Of a stretch of DNA of 10,022 bases, positions 7,656-10,022 are shown in pieces (the first letter of the stretch is position 1; every line of letters starts with the position of its first letter). Source of the stretch: Parachlorella kessleri. Lineage: Eukaryota; Chlorophyta; Trebouxiophyceae; Chlorellales; Chlorellaceae. The position numbers were made by a program, and so were the translations under genes. The stretch spans positions 1 through 10,022 of the forward strand of contig BBXU01002435.1 in assembly GCA_001598975.1 (NCBI GenBank), written 5' to 3'. Under the pieces are notes generated by a model that saw only the letters and a program-made list of their open reading frames with translations, searched no databases and was not told where the DNA came from.

Positions 7656-8272
7656 GCTTTGCAGTAGAAAGATGTAAGTGACGGCAGGTAACAGCAAGTG
7701 TGTTTGCTAGCAGCGGCAGGGAAGGAGTGTATGTATGTGCTGACAACGGCAGTAGGTGAGCCACGCAGTTGTGGGTGATCTGGAAGTGGTGGCAAGTAGT
7801 GTAAACAGGGGAGGGCAGGGAGACTTGTAGGAACAGGGCTATATGCAAGGTAGGCTTTGTGGCTTGCTGACAAGTTTGAGCCAGTACGTCTCTCCCAGAG
7901 AGTGCCCTCTTCCGATGCCCTGCCACTGCACAAGATCACTGTAGAGAGACTTATTATATGTTGAAACGCGGCAGTCCGTGCTGGTGGATCAGCCAGCCTG
8001 GGTGCAGGGGATGCTCTAGGCGTTGGCAAGGATACCGTATTAACTGTGAACTGACAGTGCTACCTGCAAGGTATGCTCTGGGGGTTTCCAGATATTGTCT
8101 GCACTGTGGTAGATCTCTTTGGCGCCCACAGTCCCCAGCCTTATCTGCAAGTACCTGAAGGGTTGCTTCTTGGGTGTGGCAGGTATTGTGCCCTGCTGGT
8201 CTGACAGAGCAGCGCGCAACTAGCCTGCTCTGCATCTTAGCATCACATCGCCTACATCTCCACGCCTGCACC

Positions 8273-8278
8273 TTTATT
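8273..8278 (-). promoter_or_regulatory. Possible AATAAA poly(A) signal for the coiled-coil gene
   Basis: The minus strand reads AATAAA about 400 bases after the TAG at 8680-8678. No TGTAA was found on the minus strand between that stop and the GARP gene, so this is the only familiar signal in range. AATAAA is not the usual signal in most green algae, so this is weak. Confidence 0.2.
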
Positions 8279-8467
8279 GTACTGCGCTGGGTTTACCTGC
8301 CTGGGATTCCCTAGGCTAGCCAGCAAGACGCACTCCTCTGACCAGTCGTGCACAGCCACCTGCTATTCGGATAAAGACAACCGCACGGCTCTCCAGTCGG
8401 GCATGCTGACAATTTCTAGCAAATCCAGCCATACCTCCTAGATTTGCCCCACCCCGCCACCATCATC

Positions 8468-8620
8468 AAATATCTGAGGACAGCTAAGGCGTGCCTGGGT
8501 CGCCCGGTGACAGATAAGAGCAATAGGAGCATAACTGCATAAACCCCTGTCAGCCCAGTGTACCCGTACCCTACATAAATACCTGGGGCCAGTCAAGGCA
8601 TGCTGTGGTCGCCTGGTGAC
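8468..8620. repeat. Diverged 44-base direct repeat, two copies
   Basis: The copies lie at 8468-8511 and 8577-8620, offset 109 bases, with 34 of 44 positions identical by hand count and no gaps. The best-kept parts are AAGGC and GGTCGCC(C/T)GGTGAC. A weak third match to the middle part lies at 8393-8408. They lie just after the stop codon of the coiled-coil gene, probably in its 3' UTR. Confidence 0.7.
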
Positions 8621-8677
8621 GGAGCAACCTGATGGGCTACTCCCTGCCGTTTCCCAGTTGCTGCACGGCCTCACACA

Positions 8678-9668
8678 CTACGCAGGTGCTGCCTGTGCCG
8701 CTGCGGGCCTGGCTGCCCCCTTCCCCCTCCTGCCCCTCCCAGCTGTGCGCCCCTTGGACAGCTCCTCTGCAGCGGCGGTGAACCCGGGCAGGATGTCTGG
8801 CTGCTGCTCTCGAACCTCCTGAAGAGCGCCCTCATACTCCGCAGTGCGCTCCCTGCAATAATCGGGTGTGGGGGCGGGATGGGAGGGTGGGGGTGGGGGG
8901 GAGGGGGGCTTCTACTTCCATCCCTGAGCTACACACATCCCCTGGCACGCCGCCCGCCCTGCCAAACCAAGATCAGCTGCCAAGCGCATCGCACTACCTG
9001 CCGCTATTAGGTAACATTCACACGCACACTCCACATATTACCCCTCTGCCGCATCCGTCTCACGCAGTGCTAAGAGCCCAGATGCATCCTCTCGCAGTTG
9101 CCTCAGAACCAACACATACCAGCGGGGCGCCCATATACCCAGGGAGCGCATGCAGCACAGCTGCTACAGGCAAGCCGCACGCCATACCTTGCATCCAGCC
9201 CTGTCCGTACGGTTCCCCGCTTCCTACCCCCTGCCCACACTACCTTCCACCATCGACAAATACCATTTTGTACGTAAAACTTGCTCCCGGGGTCTTACTC
9301 TCAGCTGGTACCCAACGCGGCTAGCACCCGCCGAACCGCTGTTTAACCAACTGCACTGCAATCCACCTTAGATAACACCCAAGAGAAAAAAAGCTACGGG
9401 TTAGCACCACAGGAAGCACCCCTCGCCACCGTCCTGCCAGCGCAGCCTACCCTCATCGCAGACTTTGCACCTCCTGCCACCTGGCATGCACCCCCACAGC
9501 AGGCTCGAAGTGCAGGAGTAGGTGCATGGTGCGTGCACCAACCCTAGCTGACCTGGCCTCGGCAAGGACTTTCTGGAAAGCTTGCAGGCGGCCTTGCGCC
9601 TGCGGGTCCGCAGCATAGGCAACCTCAGCCTCCGCGTGGACCATGCCATGCTCCAGCTCTGAGACCAG
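8678..9668 (-). CDS. Unrecognised Ala/Glu-rich, probably coiled-coil protein (C-terminal two exons)
   Basis: Minus-strand exons are 9668-9553 and 8852-8678 (TAG 8680-8678). The intron 9552-8853 starts GTCAGC and ends TTGCAG. The junction splits an Arg codon AG/G and keeps the frame, giving 96 visible residues. The first exon reads LVSELEHGMVHAEAEVAYAA, then DPQAQGRLQAFQKVLAEA. The second continues ERTAEYEGALQEVREQQPDI and LPGFTAAAEELSK, then a basic GRTAGRGRRGKGAARPA tail rich in Ala, Gly and Arg. Charged and hydrophobic residues alternate as in amphipathic helices, and no catalytic motif is seen. The acceptor CTGCTGCAG at 9669-9677 shows at least one more upstream exon, not identified with confidence. 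I do not recognise the family. The basic tail could bind nucleic acid or acidic surfaces, which is inference. High third-position GC and the clean splice join support a real gene. Confidence 0.65.
8853..9552 (-). other. 700-base intron of the coiled-coil gene, with a G-rich tract
   Basis: The intron is C/A-rich on the plus strand over most of its length. Next to its acceptor, 8864-8908 on the plus strand has repeated G runs (three to seven G separated by one to three bases). In the pre-mRNA this is a long C-rich tract in the polypyrimidine position before TTGCAG. A further exon inside the intron cannot be excluded, but none is needed to keep frame. Confidence 0.6.
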
Positions 9669-10022
9669 CTGCAGCAGGAGGGAATCTCACTTTTATTCCA
9701 AAGGCTACATCTTCCTCAAGGTAGAAAGAAGCCACCTGGGTATCCGACACAGAAACCTGGGTAACTGAGGCTGGTGTTCATGGGGACACGCAGCAAACAC
9801 TGCCAGTGTGGCGGCACGCTGTAAGGGTCAGGAGGTGGACTGTGTGCGAGTTTGAGTGCCACTTCTGGCCCCCTTTCGATTAGAGCTGTGGGTCTGACTT
9901 GAAGCTTGAGCACATGGGATGCCTGTGCAGGATGGCGTAACAGGCCCCCCCCCACACACACACCCAAATCAGAGAGGCACTGCGTCTGGCCTCTCGCCAG
10001 CACGCTCGTGTGTCCTGGCTTC
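9669..10022 (-). other. Upstream intron or unresolved 5' part of the coiled-coil gene
   Basis: The stretch next to 9668 is intron (acceptor CTGCTGCAG, pyrimidine-rich). Further right, minus-strand frames are open but none clearly continues the Ala/Glu-rich protein. A C run at 9945-9953 followed by an AC repeat reads GTGTGTG on the minus strand and could hide a donor at the end of a QTQCLSDLG-coding piece (about 9970-10003). I cannot settle that. Confidence 0.35.

Larger units (their letters stand above)
6890..8677. other. GARP gene upstream region and 3' flank of the next minus-strand gene
   Basis: About 1.8 kb without a supportable gene. The part next to 6889 should be the 5' UTR and promoter of the GARP gene. 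Its in-frame TAA at 6986-6988 bounds the reading frame, and I see no clear TATA box. The right part, about 8210-8677, is C-rich on the plus strand and is likely the 3' UTR of the coiled-coil gene. Between them, about 7480-8200 is G/T-rich on the plus strand. An exon-like stretch at 7254-7315 with plausible splice sites was noted but has codon use unlike the real exons. A hairpin (7174-7200) and two direct repeats (7628-7655, 8468-8620) lie here. Confidence 0.5.

Overview
The window looks like nuclear DNA of a green alga (Chlorophyta). It has intron-split genes with GT...AG introns of about 120-700 bases, mostly (C/T)GCAG acceptors, GC-rich third codon positions, Ala/Pro-rich low-complexity protein tails and long non-coding flanks. 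Two plant-lineage families are recognisable: a ClpP/ClpR-type plastid protease subunit and a GARP/G2-like transcription factor. The genus cannot be named from the sequence. There is no bacterial operon structure, rRNA, tRNA, CRISPR array, transposase or reverse transcriptase that I can support.

Layout. (1) Plus strand, 118-1566: the last three exons (118-234, 713-848, 1440-1566) of a ClpP-fold protein. All three catalytic-triad positions are replaced (Ser to Gly, His to Gln, Asp to Glu), so it is a ClpR-type non-catalytic subunit. Its 5' part lies left of the window. (2) 1567-4434: about 2.9 kb of convergent, apparently non-coding sequence, probably the 3' UTRs of the two flanking genes. By eye the strand composition flips near 2540, from G/T-rich to A/C-rich on the plus strand. 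(3) Minus strand, 6889-4435: a complete five-exon gene for a 370-residue GARP-family DNA-binding protein, closest by eye to the GLK (Golden2-like) subgroup. (4) 6890-8677: the upstream region of the GARP gene plus the probable 3' UTR of the next gene. It holds several short repeats and one perfect hairpin and no gene I can support. (5) Minus strand, 9668-8678: the last two recognised exons of an Ala/Glu-rich, probably coiled-coil protein that I do not recognise. Its 5' part is unresolved and may run beyond the right edge.

The three genes need not be functionally linked. GLK-type factors control chloroplast genes in land plants and ClpR subunits belong to the plastid Clp protease, so both could concern the chloroplast, but neighbourhood alone is weak evidence in an algal nuclear genome. 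I found no clearly new biological system. The points most worth following up are the triad-less Clp subunit, the two-residue insertion in the GARP domain, the LxLxL motifs in that protein's tail, and the ambiguous splice acceptor at the start of its DNA-binding exon.
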